Shown piece after piece: positions 25,988 through 35,459 of a stretch of DNA of 64,000 nt. The stretch comes from Firmicutes bacterium CAG:194. Lineage in GTDB: Bacteria > Bacillota > Clostridia > Lachnospirales > Lachnospiraceae. The stretch is from NCBI GenBank assembly GCA_000432915.1, contig HF995233.1, positions 112,708 through 176,707 of the forward strand, given 5' to 3'. Each line of letters starts with the position of its first letter. The first letter of the stretch is position 1. The notes below the pieces were generated by a model. That model searched no databases. It was given only the letters and a program-made list of their open reading frames with translations, and was not told the origin of the DNA. A program made the translations under genes and the position numbers.

Positions 25988-27661
25988 TTATTTTTCCATA
26001 TCCTTTTCGTCGAATACTTCATCAATCGGTTTCCCCGCCGGAACCATTGGGAATACTTTATCATCAGGATCTATCACGCACTCGATCAGAACCGGTGCAT
26101 TTGCTGCAATTGCCTTTTTGATCGTCGGAAGTACTTCTTCTTTTCTGGTTACACGATATGCCTGACAGCCGAGTGCCTCAGCCACCTTACAGTAATCTAC
26201 TTTATCCTTCAGAACAGTCTGGGAATATCTCTGTCCGTAGAACAATGTCTGCCACTGACGTACCATTCCGAGCACGGCATTATTGATCACAACCTGAATG
26301 ATCGGGATGTTGTAACGGCTTGCTGTTGCCAGCTCATTCATGTTCATACGGAAACAGCCGTCACCTGCAATATTGATGCAGATCTTATCCGGGCGTCCCA
26401 CTTTGGCACCGATGCAGGCACCCAGACCATAGCCCATTGTACCAAGTCCGCCGGAGCTTAAGAAGGTGCGCGGCTTTGTATAATGATAATACTGGGCAGC
26501 CCACATCTGATGCTGTCCGACATCCGTGGAAATGATCGCTTCTCCCTTTGTTGCCTGATCGATCTGCTCGATCACATAAGGACAGGTCAGTACATCATGA
26601 TTGTAATCCAGCGGATATTTTTTCTTCAGATCCAGTATATGCGCTTTCCACTCCGGATGAGACTTCTGGGAAAGCTTCTGGTTTACTTCTGCCAGAACAT
26701 CCTTCAGATCACCGACAAGCGAAGCATCCGTTCTGATATTTTTATTGACTTCAGCCGCATCAATATCAATATGTACGATTTTTGCATTTGCCGCGAAGGT
26801 CTTCGGATCTCCGATCACGCGGTCGGAAAAGCGGGCACCGAGCGCTATCAGAAGATCACACTCGGAAACACCGAGATTGGATGTCTTTGTACCGTGCATA
26901 CCGATCATGCCTGTGTACATATCATCATAGCCGTCAAATGCGCCCTTGCCCATCAGCGTATCACATACCGGGCAATCCAGCTTCTTAGCAAGCTCTCTGA
27001 CCTGCTCGCTGGCTCCTGACAGGATCACACCGCCGCCAATATACATATACGGCTTTTCTGCCTGCTCCATCAGTTTCACAACTTCGTCCAGCTGTTCTTC
27101 CGTGTATTTATTCTCATAAACCGGTTTTACTGCCGGCTGATACGTATATTCACATGTATTTGCCGTAACATCCTTTGTGATATCGACAAGGACAGGTCCC
27201 GGTCTGCCGCTCTGCGCGATCTGGAACGCCTTGCGGATCGTATCTGCCAGCACATTGATATCCTTTACGATATAACCGTGCTTTGTGATAGGCATTGTCA
27301 CACCGGCGATATCCACCTCCTGGAAGGAATCCTTTCCAAGTGCCGGTAAATTAACATTTGCAGTGATCGCAACGATCGGAATACTGTCCATATAAGCAGT
27401 TGCGATTCCGGTAACCAGATTGGTCGCACCCGGTCCGCTTGTTGCCATGCAGACACCGACCTTTCCGGTTGCTCGTGCATAACCGTCCGCAGCGTGTGCA
27501 GCTCCCTGCTCATGCGACGTCAGAATATGATTGATCTCATCTGCGTGTTTATAAAGTGCATCATATACATTTAAGATCGTACCGCCCGGATAACCAAAGA
27601 CAGTATCAACCCCCTGTTCCTTCAAACATTCAATTACGATTTCAGCCCCTGTTAACTGCAT
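25988..27661 (-). CDS. ilvB: Acetolactate synthase large (catalytic) subunit
   Basis: A 557-aa thiamine-diphosphate enzyme that condenses pyruvate to acetolactate (valine/leucine) or with 2-oxobutyrate (isoleucine). The catalytic Glu is in HEQGAAHAADGYAR; the FAD-region RFSDRVIGDP and the ThDP motif GDGCFRMNMNELATA are clear. Three ATG codons follow GGAGGT directly; ATG 27661 has the best spacing. No regulatory subunit (ilvN/H) lies beside it. Confidence 0.93.
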   Translation of the reverse strand: MQLTGAEIVIECLKEQGVDTVFGYPGGTILNVYDALYKHADEINHILTSHEQGAAHAADGYARATGKVGVCMATSGPGATNLVTGIATAYMDSIPIVAITANVNLPALGKDSFQEVDIAGVTMPITKHGYIVKDINVLADTIRKAFQIAQSGRPGPVLVDITKDVTANTCEYTYQPAVKPVYENKYTEEQLDEVVKLMEQAEKPYMYIGGGVILSGASEQVRELAKKLDCPVCDTLMGKGAFDGYDDMYTGMIGMHGTKTSNLGVSECDLLIALGARFSDRVIGDPKTFAANAKIVHIDIDAAEVNKNIRTDASLVGDLKDVLAEVNQKLSQKSHPEWKAHILDLKKKYPLDYNHDVLTCPYVIEQIDQATKGEAIISTDVGQHQMWAAQYYHYTKPRTFLSSGGLGTMGYGLGACIGAKVGRPDKICINIAGDGCFRMNMNELATASRYNIPIIQVVINNAVLGMVRQWQTLFYGQRYSQTVLKDKVDYCKVAEALGCQAYRVTRKEEVLPTIKKAIAANAPVLIECVIDPDDKVFPMVPAGKPIDEVFDEKDMEK

Positions 27662-27682
27662 CATCATACCTCCAAGTGTAGC

Positions 27683-29356
27683 TTATTTATTCTTTGGCAC
27701 CTCTAAGATCGCGCCTCTGTTACCGCTTGTTACCAGCTCTCTGTATCTGGAAAGATAGCCTGTAGTAACCTTTGGCTCTCTCGGAACCCATTCTTTTCTT
27801 CTCTGTTCCATTTCTTCATCGGATACATCCACATCCAGTGTCATGGCAGGAATGTTGATCTTGATAATATCGCCTTCTTTGACAAGTGCGATCGGACCGC
27901 CGACAGCAGCTTCCGGAGAAACATGGCCGATGGAAGCACCTCTGGAAGCACCTGAGAAACGACCGTCTGTGATCAGCGCAACACTGGAACCAAGACCCAT
28001 TCCCGCAATGGCAGAAGTCGGGTTCAGCATTTCTCTCATGCCAGGACCACCTTTCGGACCTTCATAACGGATCACAACCACATCACCCTTCACGATCTTA
28101 CCGCTCTTGATCGCATCAATCGCATCTTCCTCGCAGTCAAAGACACGCGCCGGACCTTCATGTACCATCATTTCCTCTACTACAGCGGAGCGTTTTACAA
28201 CACTGCCGTCCGGTGCAAGATTACCCTTCAGGACTGCAAGACCGCCTGTTTTACTGTATGGATTGGAAACAGGTCTGATGACCTCTTCGTTTTTATTGAC
28301 CGCATCCTTGATGTTTTCACCGACTGTCTTTCCTGTAACTGTCATGCAGTCAAGGTTCAAAAGCCCGATATCAGCCAGCTCTTTCATTACCGCATAAACA
28401 CCGCCTGCTTCATTCAGATCTTCCATGTAAGTAGGGCCTGCCGGTGCAAGGTGGCAGAGGTTCGGTGTTTTCTCGCTGATCGGGTTTGCAAAGGAAATAT
28501 CAAAATCAAATCCGATCTCATGTGCGATCGCCGGCAGATGCAGCATAGAGTTTGTAGAGCATCCGAGAGCCATATCGACTGTCAGTGCATTTAAGATTGC
28601 ATCCTTTGTCATGATATCTCTCGGTCTGATATCTTTTTTGAGCATTTCCATAACTGCCATACCTGCATGCTTTGCAAGCTTGATCCTTTCGGAATAAACA
28701 GCCGGAATTGTTCCGTTTCCGCGAAGTCCCATACCAAGTGCTTCTGTCAGACAGTTCATGGAGTTTGCCGTGTACATACCGGAGCAGGAACCACAGGTCG
28801 GGCATACCTTTTCCTCAAATTCTCTGACTTCCTCTTCCGTCATTGTACCTGCTGCATTTGCACCGACTGCTTCAAACATGGAAGATAAGCTTCTTTTCTG
28901 CCCTTTGACATGACCCGCAAGCATCGGACCGCCTGAAACAAATACAGTCGGTACATTGATACGGGCAGCAGCCATCAGAAGACCCGGTACGTTTTTATCA
29001 CAGTTCGGTACCATGACAAGAGCATCAAACTGATGTGCCAGTGCCATACATTCTGTGGAATCTGCGATCAGATCTCTTGTAACAAGCGAATATTTCATAC
29101 CGATATGTCCCATTGCGATACCATCACAGACTGCGATTGCCGGAAATACGACCGGAACACCGCCTGCTTCCGCTACGCCAAGTTTTACGGCGTTTACGAT
29201 CTTATCCAGATTCATATGCCCCGGAACGATCTCATTGTAAGAGCTTACGATACCGACCATCGGCTTTTTCATTTCTTCTTCGGTAAATCCCAATGCATTG
29301 AACAGACTTCTGTGTGGAGCCTGCTGCATTCCCTTTTTTACATTATCACTTCTCAT
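27683..29356 (-). CDS. ilvD: Dihydroxy-acid dehydratase
   Basis: A 557-aa iron-sulfur enzyme that dehydrates 2,3-dihydroxy-isovalerate and -methylvalerate. Cluster cysteines are visible in VPNCDKNVPG and PTCGSCSGMYTANSMN; GCSTNSMLHLPA and GRFSGASRGASIGHVSPEA are family signatures. ATG 29356 has AAAAGGAGAG upstream. It sits between leuB and ilvB with gaps of 14 and 21 nt, so the three form one operon. Confidence 0.96.
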   Translation of the reverse strand: MRSDNVKKGMQQAPHRSLFNALGFTEEEMKKPMVGIVSSYNEIVPGHMNLDKIVNAVKLGVAEAGGVPVVFPAIAVCDGIAMGHIGMKYSLVTRDLIADSTECMALAHQFDALVMVPNCDKNVPGLLMAAARINVPTVFVSGGPMLAGHVKGQKRSLSSMFEAVGANAAGTMTEEEVREFEEKVCPTCGSCSGMYTANSMNCLTEALGMGLRGNGTIPAVYSERIKLAKHAGMAVMEMLKKDIRPRDIMTKDAILNALTVDMALGCSTNSMLHLPAIAHEIGFDFDISFANPISEKTPNLCHLAPAGPTYMEDLNEAGGVYAVMKELADIGLLNLDCMTVTGKTVGENIKDAVNKNEEVIRPVSNPYSKTGGLAVLKGNLAPDGSVVKRSAVVEEMMVHEGPARVFDCEEDAIDAIKSGKIVKGDVVVIRYEGPKGGPGMREMLNPTSAIAGMGLGSSVALITDGRFSGASRGASIGHVSPEAAVGGPIALVKEGDIIKINIPAMTLDVDVSDEEMEQRRKEWVPREPKVTTGYLSRYRELVTSGNRGAILEVPKNK

Positions 29357-29370
29357 AGCTTTCTCTCCTT

Positions 29371-30471
29371 TTATATTCTCTCACAGATCAGGTCGCCCAT
29401 TTCCTTTGTCCCTACCTGAGTTACCTTCTGCTTACCAGCTTCATCCTGTGGCATGATATCGATCGTACGATAGCCGTCCTCCAGTACCTTCTTGACTGCC
29501 TTCTCGATCGCAGATGCTTCTTCATCGAGATCAAACGTATAGCGCAGCATCATGGCAGCACTCAGGATCGTAGCGATCGGATTGGCAATGCCTTTTCCCG
29601 CGATGTCCGGTGCAGAACCGCCGCTCGGCTCATACAGTCCGAATTTTGTATCATTTAAGCTTGCGGAGGAAAGCATTCCGATGGAACCTGTTACCATACT
29701 TGCTTCATCCGATAAAATATCACCGAACATATTTTCTGTCAGGATCACATCGAACTGTCCCGGATCTTTGACAAGCTGCATTGCACAGTTATCCACCAGC
29801 ATATGTTCAAGAGTTACCTCCGGGTAATCTTTGGCAACCTCTTCCACAACCTTTCTCCACAGTCTGGAAGAGTCCAGTACATTTGCTTTATCTACACTTG
29901 TAACTTTTTTGCGTCTCTTCATGGCGATCTCAAAGCCCTTGATGGCAATTCTTCTGATCTCGCCTTCGGAATAAGTCAGCGTATCAATTGCTTTCAGCTC
30001 ACCGTTTTCTTCTACAGTCTTGCGCTCTCCGAAATAAAGACCTCCGGTCAGCTCACGCATGATCATCATATCAAACCCTTTTTCACTGATCTCCTGCTTC
30101 AGCGGGCAGGCAGCAGCCAGCTCTTCATATAAAACAGCCGGGCGCAGATTGGCGAACAGATTCAGTGCCTTCCTGATCTTTAACAGACCTGCTTCCGGTC
30201 TCTTGGACGGCTCTAACTTGTACCACGGAGAAGTCTGCGTGTTGCCGCCGATGGAACCCATCAGTACAGCGTCTGCAGCCTTTGCGGTCGCGATTGCTTC
30301 GTCTGTCAGCGGAACACCATGTACATCAATGGATGCACCGCCCATTAAGATATCCTCAAACTGCATTTCATGTCCGTAGACTGCTTCTATTTTCTTTAAT
30401 ACTTTCTTTGCTTCTGTTACAATTTCCGGTCCGATCCCATCTCCCGGAATACATACAATATTTAATTTCAT
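29371..30471 (-). CDS. leuB: 3-Isopropylmalate dehydrogenase
   Basis: A 366-aa NAD-dependent oxidative decarboxylase of leucine synthesis. Motifs: GDGIGPEIVTEAKKV at the start, RELTGGLYFGERK, the metal-binding DNCAMQLVKDP and DILSDEASM, and EPSGGSAPDIAGKGIANP. ATG 30471 follows GGAGG at 7 nt. It leads the leuB-ilvD-ilvB operon. Its partners leuC and leuD are 33 kb away at the window end; no leuA is seen. A possible promoter (TTGATG, 17 nt, TAAGAT) lies about 75 nt upstream. Confidence 0.95.
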   Translation of the reverse strand: MKLNIVCIPGDGIGPEIVTEAKKVLKKIEAVYGHEMQFEDILMGGASIDVHGVPLTDEAIATAKAADAVLMGSIGGNTQTSPWYKLEPSKRPEAGLLKIRKALNLFANLRPAVLYEELAAACPLKQEISEKGFDMMIMRELTGGLYFGERKTVEENGELKAIDTLTYSEGEIRRIAIKGFEIAMKRRKKVTSVDKANVLDSSRLWRKVVEEVAKDYPEVTLEHMLVDNCAMQLVKDPGQFDVILTENMFGDILSDEASMVTGSIGMLSSASLNDTKFGLYEPSGGSAPDIAGKGIANPIATILSAAMMLRYTFDLDEEASAIEKAVKKVLEDGYRTIDIMPQDEAGKQKVTQVGTKEMGDLICERI

Positions 30472-30628
30472 ATTGTTTCCTCCAGTTTCTCCATACATTG
30501 ATTTCTGCCGCTTTCTCGCGCGTACATAAACCTATGTTCTATCTTACATGATATCTTTGTATACATCAATGAATTTCATAACAAAAGAGCATAATATAAC
30601 TATTTGATATAGGCTTCATGCACTCCGG

Positions 30629-31936
30629 TTATTCTGCCATACCTGCCAGATAGTTGACAAACTGCTGTGCTGTTCTGCCGGAAATCCCCCCATGGGAAAG
30701 TTCCCATTTATTGGCTTCTTTCTTAAGGTCTTCATCAGACATTGCAATGCCCTGTTTTCTTGCCAGTGTGATCACGATCTCCATAAATTCCTTCGGGGTC
30801 GGCTTTGTATAACTGATCGTGACACCAAAGCGATTGACTAAAGAAAGCTTCTCTTCCATTGTATCACTGCGGTGCATATCCTGCGTATGCTCCATATCGT
30901 TTCTGTCATTCCAGTTTTCCTTGATCAGATGACGACGGTTGGATGTTGCGTAGATCAATATATTTTCCGGTTTTGTTTCCACGCCGCCCTCAATAACAGC
31001 CTTCAAGAATTTGTATTCAATTTCAAATTCCTCAAAAGAAAGATCATCCATATAGATAATAAAGCGATAATTTCTGTTTTTGATCCGGGCGATCACACCG
31101 GACAGATCCTTAAACTGATGCTTGTAGATCTCGATCATACGGAGTCCCTGATCATAGTACTGGTTGACGATTGCCTTAATGCTCGTCGATTTACCTGTTC
31201 CGCTATCACCGAACAGCAGTACATTATTGGCTTTTCTGCCCTGTACAAACGCTTCTGTATTATCAACCAGCTTCTTTTTCTGAATCTCATAGCCGACAAG
31301 ATCATCAAGCATGACCTTATCCAGATTATTGATCGGGTAAAAGTCAGGCTCGCCCTGCCCCTTATCGATCAGACGGAAGGCTTTGTTCAGACCGAACATA
31401 CCGACACCGTAAGCCTTGTAAAAATCGGTGACCGCTTCAAAGAATTCATTCTCATCCTTTGTCTGCTCCAGCTTTTCACTGAGTGCCTGTACCTTTTCAC
31501 TGACATTTTTATTGTACATCAGCTCTTTTTTGCCGATTGCCTTGTAATCGGACAGAATACTGAAGCACTGGATACCGAGTGCTTCCTCGATCGGTTTAAA
31601 ATCAAAGAAAAACAGGTTGCGGAACACTCTGAAATCATTCTTTGCGAAAATATTGACGCTGCCATCATTTGCACCGACCTTTTCACAGGTCAGACTGAAC
31701 GGATTTTCGTTTGTGATGAGCAGATATGTCAGATAGTTGTGCCACAGATTATGGTCAAAGCCGTAATCCGTTGCCACCTCCAAAAGGCGCTTGAGCTGCG
31801 TATAAATATCCCGGATAAGCTGTGCATTGTCCTCTGTCTTTTCATCAAATGCGCGGAAGATCTCTCCCAGCTTTACCAGGATCGTATCCTCCTTCATATT
31901 ACCGTACATGATCAATTTTGCGATTTCTTTATACAT
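30629..31936 (-). CDS. DUF815 family AAA ATPase
   Basis: A 435-aa cytoplasmic P-loop protein. Walker A is LLFGDSGTGKSTSIKAI (~residues 240-256) and Walker B is FIIYMDDLSFEE. YATSNRRHLIKENW and LSLVNRFGVTISYTKP (sensor/arginine regions) follow; this set defines DUF815. The N-terminal half is helical and unassigned. The cellular role is unknown. ATG 31936 follows GGAGGTAGAAT. A 359-aa open frame opposite this gene is a shadow. Confidence 0.88.
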   Translation of the reverse strand: MYKEIAKLIMYGNMKEDTILVKLGEIFRAFDEKTEDNAQLIRDIYTQLKRLLEVATDYGFDHNLWHNYLTYLLITNENPFSLTCEKVGANDGSVNIFAKNDFRVFRNLFFFDFKPIEEALGIQCFSILSDYKAIGKKELMYNKNVSEKVQALSEKLEQTKDENEFFEAVTDFYKAYGVGMFGLNKAFRLIDKGQGEPDFYPINNLDKVMLDDLVGYEIQKKKLVDNTEAFVQGRKANNVLLFGDSGTGKSTSIKAIVNQYYDQGLRMIEIYKHQFKDLSGVIARIKNRNYRFIIYMDDLSFEEFEIEYKFLKAVIEGGVETKPENILIYATSNRRHLIKENWNDRNDMEHTQDMHRSDTMEEKLSLVNRFGVTISYTKPTPKEFMEIVITLARKQGIAMSDEDLKKEANKWELSHGGISGRTAQQFVNYLAGMAE

Positions 31937-31980
31937 ATTCTACCTCCATAACATATCCCGCTTCATAAGTTACAGGAGCG

Positions 31981-32019
31981 TTTTATGTAATAGAAACGAA
32001 GTTTCCCATTACATAAAAA
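31981..32019. repeat. Palindromic element after the yajC terminator (family D)
   Basis: TTTTATGTAAT and ATTACATAAAA enclose AAAC-GAA-GTTT, forming a near-perfect hairpin. On the minus strand it follows the T-run of the yajC terminator. The start of the same sequence (GTGTAATAGGAAATTTC) follows family C copy 3 at 52660-52676, so C and D may be parts of one composite. Confidence 0.6.
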
Positions 32020-32050
32020 GGGCAAATAAATGCATTCATTTATCTGCCCC
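32015..32050 (-). terminator. Terminator of tgt-yajC
   Basis: On the minus strand GGGCAGATAAATG pairs with CATTTATTTGCCC, followed by TTTTT, 16 nt after the yajC stop. Confidence 0.75.
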
Positions 32051-32066
32051 GGTTCTATTTTCGTTT

Positions 32067-32387
32067 TTATTCTGCGTCAGGCTTTTCTACCTGTACGATT
32101 GCTGTCTTATTCATTGGGATACGACAGTTTTTGTTATTACCGAACTCAACGATCACAGTACCCTGGTCATCATTGATATCAATTACCATTCCGTAAAAAC
32201 CACTTGTTGTTAAAATGCTGTCGCCGATCGCAAGCTGGGAAAGCATAGCGTTCATTTTCTTCTGTTCCTTCTTCTGCGGACGGATCATTAAGAAATAGAT
32301 AAAACCGACGATAAATACAAGATATACAACCAGGACCACACCTGACATTGAATTTGCTGCTGCTGTTTCAGATAATAAAATACCCAT
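32067..32387 (-). CDS. yajC: Preprotein translocase subunit YajC
   Basis: A 106-aa membrane protein of the Sec accessory complex. One transmembrane helix (VVLVVYLVFIVGFIYFLMI) is followed by the family hallmark RPQKKEQKKMNAML and a cytoplasmic SH3-like segment (GDSILTTSGFYGMVIDI). ATG 32387 follows GGAGGAAGAAAC. It sits downstream of tgt, the classical tgt-yajC arrangement. Confidence 0.95.
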   Translation of the reverse strand: MGILLSETAAANSMSGVVLVVYLVFIVGFIYFLMIRPQKKEQKKMNAMLSQLAIGDSILTTSGFYGMVIDINDDQGTVIVEFGNNKNCRIPMNKTAIVQVEKPDAE

Positions 32388-32473
32388 GTTTCTTCCTCCA
32401 GATTAAAATGTACATAAAATATGCTAACAGTTATCATACACAAATTAGACGAATCTTGCAAGACTATTTTTGC

Positions 32474-33610
32474 CTATTGCTGCTCACCGGCCGCCATGCT
32501 TTCCAGCATTTCTTTCTTGTATGCAGCAAATCTGCCTTCATCAAGTGCATTTCTGATCTCTTCCATCAGATGATTATAGAAATACAGATTGTGCAGCACG
32601 CAAAGCCGCATACCCAGCATTTCCTTTGCCTTTAACAGATGGCGGATATAAGCCCTTGAATATCTTCTGCAGGCAGGACACTGGCAGCCTTCCTCGATCG
32701 GTCTTTCATCCAGCTCATATTTTGCATTGAACAGATTGATCTTACCGGATTTTGTATATAAATGTCCGTGACGTCCGTTCCGGGATGGATATACACAGTC
32801 AAAGAAATCAATACCTCGCTCTACGCCTTCCAGAATATTTGCCGGTGTTCCGACGCCCATCAGATAAGTCGGCTTATCCTTTGGCAGATAGGGAACTGTT
32901 TCCTCTATAATATGATACATTTCTTCATGTGTCTCACCAACAGCAAGTCCTCCGATCGCGTAACCGTCCAGATTCATTTCCGCAATGCGCTTTGCATGAT
33001 CGATGCGGATATCCTCATAAATTGCGCCCTGATTGATACCAAACAGAAGCTGCTCTTTATTGATCGTACGATCAAGCTGATTCAGGCGCTGCATTTCTGC
33101 TTTACAGCGGGCAAGCCAGCGCGTCGTACGTTCCACGGAGTTTTGCACATAGCTGCGTTCTGCTTTCGCTGGTGCACATTCATCAAATGCCATGGCAATC
33201 GTTGAAGCAAGATTAGACTGGATCTGCATACTTTCTTCCGGTCCCATGAAAATCTTACGTCCGTCAATATGAGAATGGAAATAAACGCCCTCTTCCTTGA
33301 TCTTGCGCAGTCCTGCCAGCGAAAACACCTGAAATCCGCCGGAATCTGTCAGGATTGGTCTATCCCATACCATAAATTTATGAAGTCCGCCCAGCTCATG
33401 CACGATCTCGTCTCCCGGACGCACATGCAGATGATACGTATTGGAAAGCTGGATCTGTGTTCCGATCTGCTCCAGATCCTCCGTTCCGACGGCACCCTTG
33501 ATTGCCGCGATTGTACCGACATTCATAAATACCGGTGTTTGTACGGTTCCGTGAACGGTCTGAAATTCTGCCCGTTTGGCAGTCCCTTCCTGCTTTAAAA
33601 TCTTATACAT
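32474..33610 (-). CDS. tgt: tRNA-guanine(34) transglycosylase
   Basis: A 378-aa enzyme that exchanges guanine 34 for the queuosine precursor in tRNAs with GUN anticodons. The base-binding Asp is in ILTDSGGFQVFSL, the nucleophile Asp in FFDCVYPSRNGRHG, and the zinc site is CQCPACRRYSRAYIRHL (Cys3His). Length and order fit bacterial Tgt. ATG 33610 follows AAGGAGAT. No queuosine synthesis genes are adjacent. Confidence 0.96.
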   Translation of the reverse strand: MYKILKQEGTAKRAEFQTVHGTVQTPVFMNVGTIAAIKGAVGTEDLEQIGTQIQLSNTYHLHVRPGDEIVHELGGLHKFMVWDRPILTDSGGFQVFSLAGLRKIKEEGVYFHSHIDGRKIFMGPEESMQIQSNLASTIAMAFDECAPAKAERSYVQNSVERTTRWLARCKAEMQRLNQLDRTINKEQLLFGINQGAIYEDIRIDHAKRIAEMNLDGYAIGGLAVGETHEEMYHIIEETVPYLPKDKPTYLMGVGTPANILEGVERGIDFFDCVYPSRNGRHGHLYTKSGKINLFNAKYELDERPIEEGCQCPACRRYSRAYIRHLLKAKEMLGMRLCVLHNLYFYNHLMEEIRNALDEGRFAAYKKEMLESMAAGEQQ

Positions 33611-33664
33611 CTGTATCTCCTTATTTTCTTGCCATTATAGTCGCTCAGAATTTATATGATAGCT

Positions 33665-34438
33665 TTAAACAGCAGCCATGTCAACTGCATTTAAATCCAG
33701 CTCGATTGGGCAGTGATCCGATCCCATAACCTGTGTGTGGATCGCCGCGCCTGCGAGACGGTCCTTCAGATCTTCCGATACTACAAAATAGTCGATACGC
33801 CAGCCTGCGTTCTTCTCTCTTGCCTTAAACCGGTATGACCACCAGGAATAAACGCCCTCCGTATCCGGATAAAAATAGCGGTAAGTGTCAATATAGCCGG
33901 ATGCCAGAACCTTGTCAAAACAGCTTCTTTCCTCATCCGTAAAGCCTGCATTGTGGCGGTTTGTCTTCGGATTTTTCAGATCGATCTCCTGATGTGCCAC
34001 ATTCAGATCTCCGCAGAATACAACGGATTTTCTGCTTTTCAGTCCGTTGATATAGTCTAAAAGTGCCTTTTCCCACGTCATGCGATAGGAAAGTCTGGCA
34101 AGCTCCTGCTGGGAATTCGGTGTATAGACCGTAACCACATACAGATCTTCATATTCGGCTGTGATCACGCGGCCTTCCCTGTCATACTCCTCAATCCCAA
34201 TTCCATATGTTACCTGCAGTGGCTCTTTCTTTGTAAAAAGAGCCGTTCCGGAATAACCCTTCTTTTCCGCATAGTTCCAGTATTGATGATAGCCCTCAAG
34301 CGGCAGCTCGATCTGTCTCTCCTGCAGCTTGGATTCCTGAATGCAGAAGATATCCGCATCCGCCTCCCGGAAAAAATCCATAAATCCTTTGCCCACACAG
34401 GCTCGTAACCCGTTTACATTCCATGATATCAGTTTCAT
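33665..34438 (-). CDS. xth: Exodeoxyribonuclease III
   Basis: A 257-aa AP endonuclease / 3'-5' exonuclease of the EEP fold, acting in base-excision repair. Motifs: MKLISWNVNGLRAC, the metal Glu in IFCIQESKLQ, FCGDLNVAHQEIDLKNPK, and WRIDYFVVSEDL with the final GSDHCPIELDL. Start ATG 34438 matches the universal MKxxSWNVNG start; the ribosome site is weak. Confidence 0.95.
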   Translation of the reverse strand: MKLISWNVNGLRACVGKGFMDFFREADADIFCIQESKLQERQIELPLEGYHQYWNYAEKKGYSGTALFTKKEPLQVTYGIGIEEYDREGRVITAEYEDLYVVTVYTPNSQQELARLSYRMTWEKALLDYINGLKSRKSVVFCGDLNVAHQEIDLKNPKTNRHNAGFTDEERSCFDKVLASGYIDTYRYFYPDTEGVYSWWSYRFKAREKNAGWRIDYFVVSEDLKDRLAGAAIHTQVMGSDHCPIELDLNAVDMAAV

Positions 34439-34493
34439 TTTGCATATCGCATCCAACACTTTTATTTATTGGATACACCCTTTCTTATCTATC

Positions 34494-35321
34494 CTATTGT
34501 TGTCTGACTCTCTGGACAAATTCTTCAAGTGTCAGATTTTTTTTCATAATGATCGTTGCCGCATCCTTTCCGACATAGCGGAAATGCCATGGTTCAAATT
34601 CAATTCCCGTAATTTCTTCTTTTCCCTTTGGATAACGCAGGATAAAGCCATAATCCTGACAATGTGCTGCCAGCCATTTGCCTGCGGCTGTGTCTGCAAA
34701 GCCTTCCTCCAGCGCCGTATACGTATTTGATATGATATCAAGCGCCAGTCCGATCTGATGCTCACTTGCGCCGGGGATCGTGACCGCCTGTGCGGTCTTC
34801 TTATAAGCCTCCAGAAAAGATACATTTTTCCTCATATAATTTTTGATTTTACGGTTAAACAGCATATCCTGTCTGCTCATATCCCGATAAGGCGAACAGA
34901 CTACCAGCGTAATGCCATCCTTTTTGGCATCCTGCATCATTTCGGTAAGCTCCGGAATGATCCGCTCATCACACTTCATGCTTCCCTTGATCACACCCAG
35001 CTTCACTTCATAATCCTCCGGGATCGGGTGTTGCTTGTTGACAAGGAGCAGATTCCATGCATCCAGGTCAAAGGACGATTCCCAGTTCTCTCCTGTTTCC
35101 GCCTCTGCGGTATCTATTGTATTTTCCGATAATGTAAGCCCGTCATTTGCTGCCAGCACATCCGTCAGGCTGTAGGTCTGATTGACCGACTGCCCGTCCT
35201 CCTGCACCTGATCCATAAAAAAAGCTGCATTTTCCTGATACAGCATACTGTTTCCGATCAGAAAGAAAAAGGCCGCCGCCACAAGCAGCAAAAGCTTTCT
35301 GATCACTGTCATTTCCTTCAT
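34494..35321 (-). CDS. M15-family D-alanyl-D-alanine carboxypeptidase (VanY-like)
   Basis: A 275-aa membrane-anchored zinc peptidase that trims D-Ala-D-Ala from peptidoglycan stems. Residues ~5-27 are a hydrophobic anchor (VIRKLLLLVAAAFFFLIGNSML). The catalytic domain shows LVVCSPYRDMSRQ, the zinc motif SEHQIGLALDI, and EPWHFRYVG with the second His. ATG 35321 is the most likely start; the site upstream (GGTGAT) is weak. It diverges from aroC. Confidence 0.9.
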   Translation of the reverse strand: MKEMTVIRKLLLLVAAAFFFLIGNSMLYQENAAFFMDQVQEDGQSVNQTYSLTDVLAANDGLTLSENTIDTAEAETGENWESSFDLDAWNLLLVNKQHPIPEDYEVKLGVIKGSMKCDERIIPELTEMMQDAKKDGITLVVCSPYRDMSRQDMLFNRKIKNYMRKNVSFLEAYKKTAQAVTIPGASEHQIGLALDIISNTYTALEEGFADTAAGKWLAAHCQDYGFILRYPKGKEEITGIEFEPWHFRYVGKDAATIIMKKNLTLEEFVQRVRQQ

Positions 35322-35387
35322 TTTATCACCAGTAATTTTGTATTTTTCACATATTTTATGGTGCAATTATAGCATTTATTTTTTTCA

Positions 35388-35416
35388 TTGTCATTAAAAA
35401 GAAACTTCGATATAAT
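35388..35416 (+). promoter_or_regulatory. Promoter of aroC
   Basis: TTGTCA (35388-35393), 17 nt, TATAAT (35411-35416), 44 nt before the aroC ATG. Confidence 0.75.
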
Positions 35417-35459
35417 GGAAAGGCAGATGATACGAACAAAAGCAGAAAGGATACTTATT

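Noticed and set aside
30471..30628. T-box or leucine leader riboswitch before leuB
   Set aside because: No TGGNACCGCG T-box sequence, Leu-codon-rich leader peptide or attenuator hairpin could be found.
30872..31951. 359-aa open frame on plus, opposite the DUF815 gene
   Set aside because: Composition is Ile/Leu/His-rich without domain motifs and no ribosome site; it is an antisense shadow of a well-supported AAA ATPase gene.
35388..35459. Longer N-terminus for chorismate synthase starting at TTG 35388
   Set aside because: This stretch contains a consensus promoter (TTGTCA, 17 nt, TATAAT), and all AroC proteins start near MxGSxFGTHFR.
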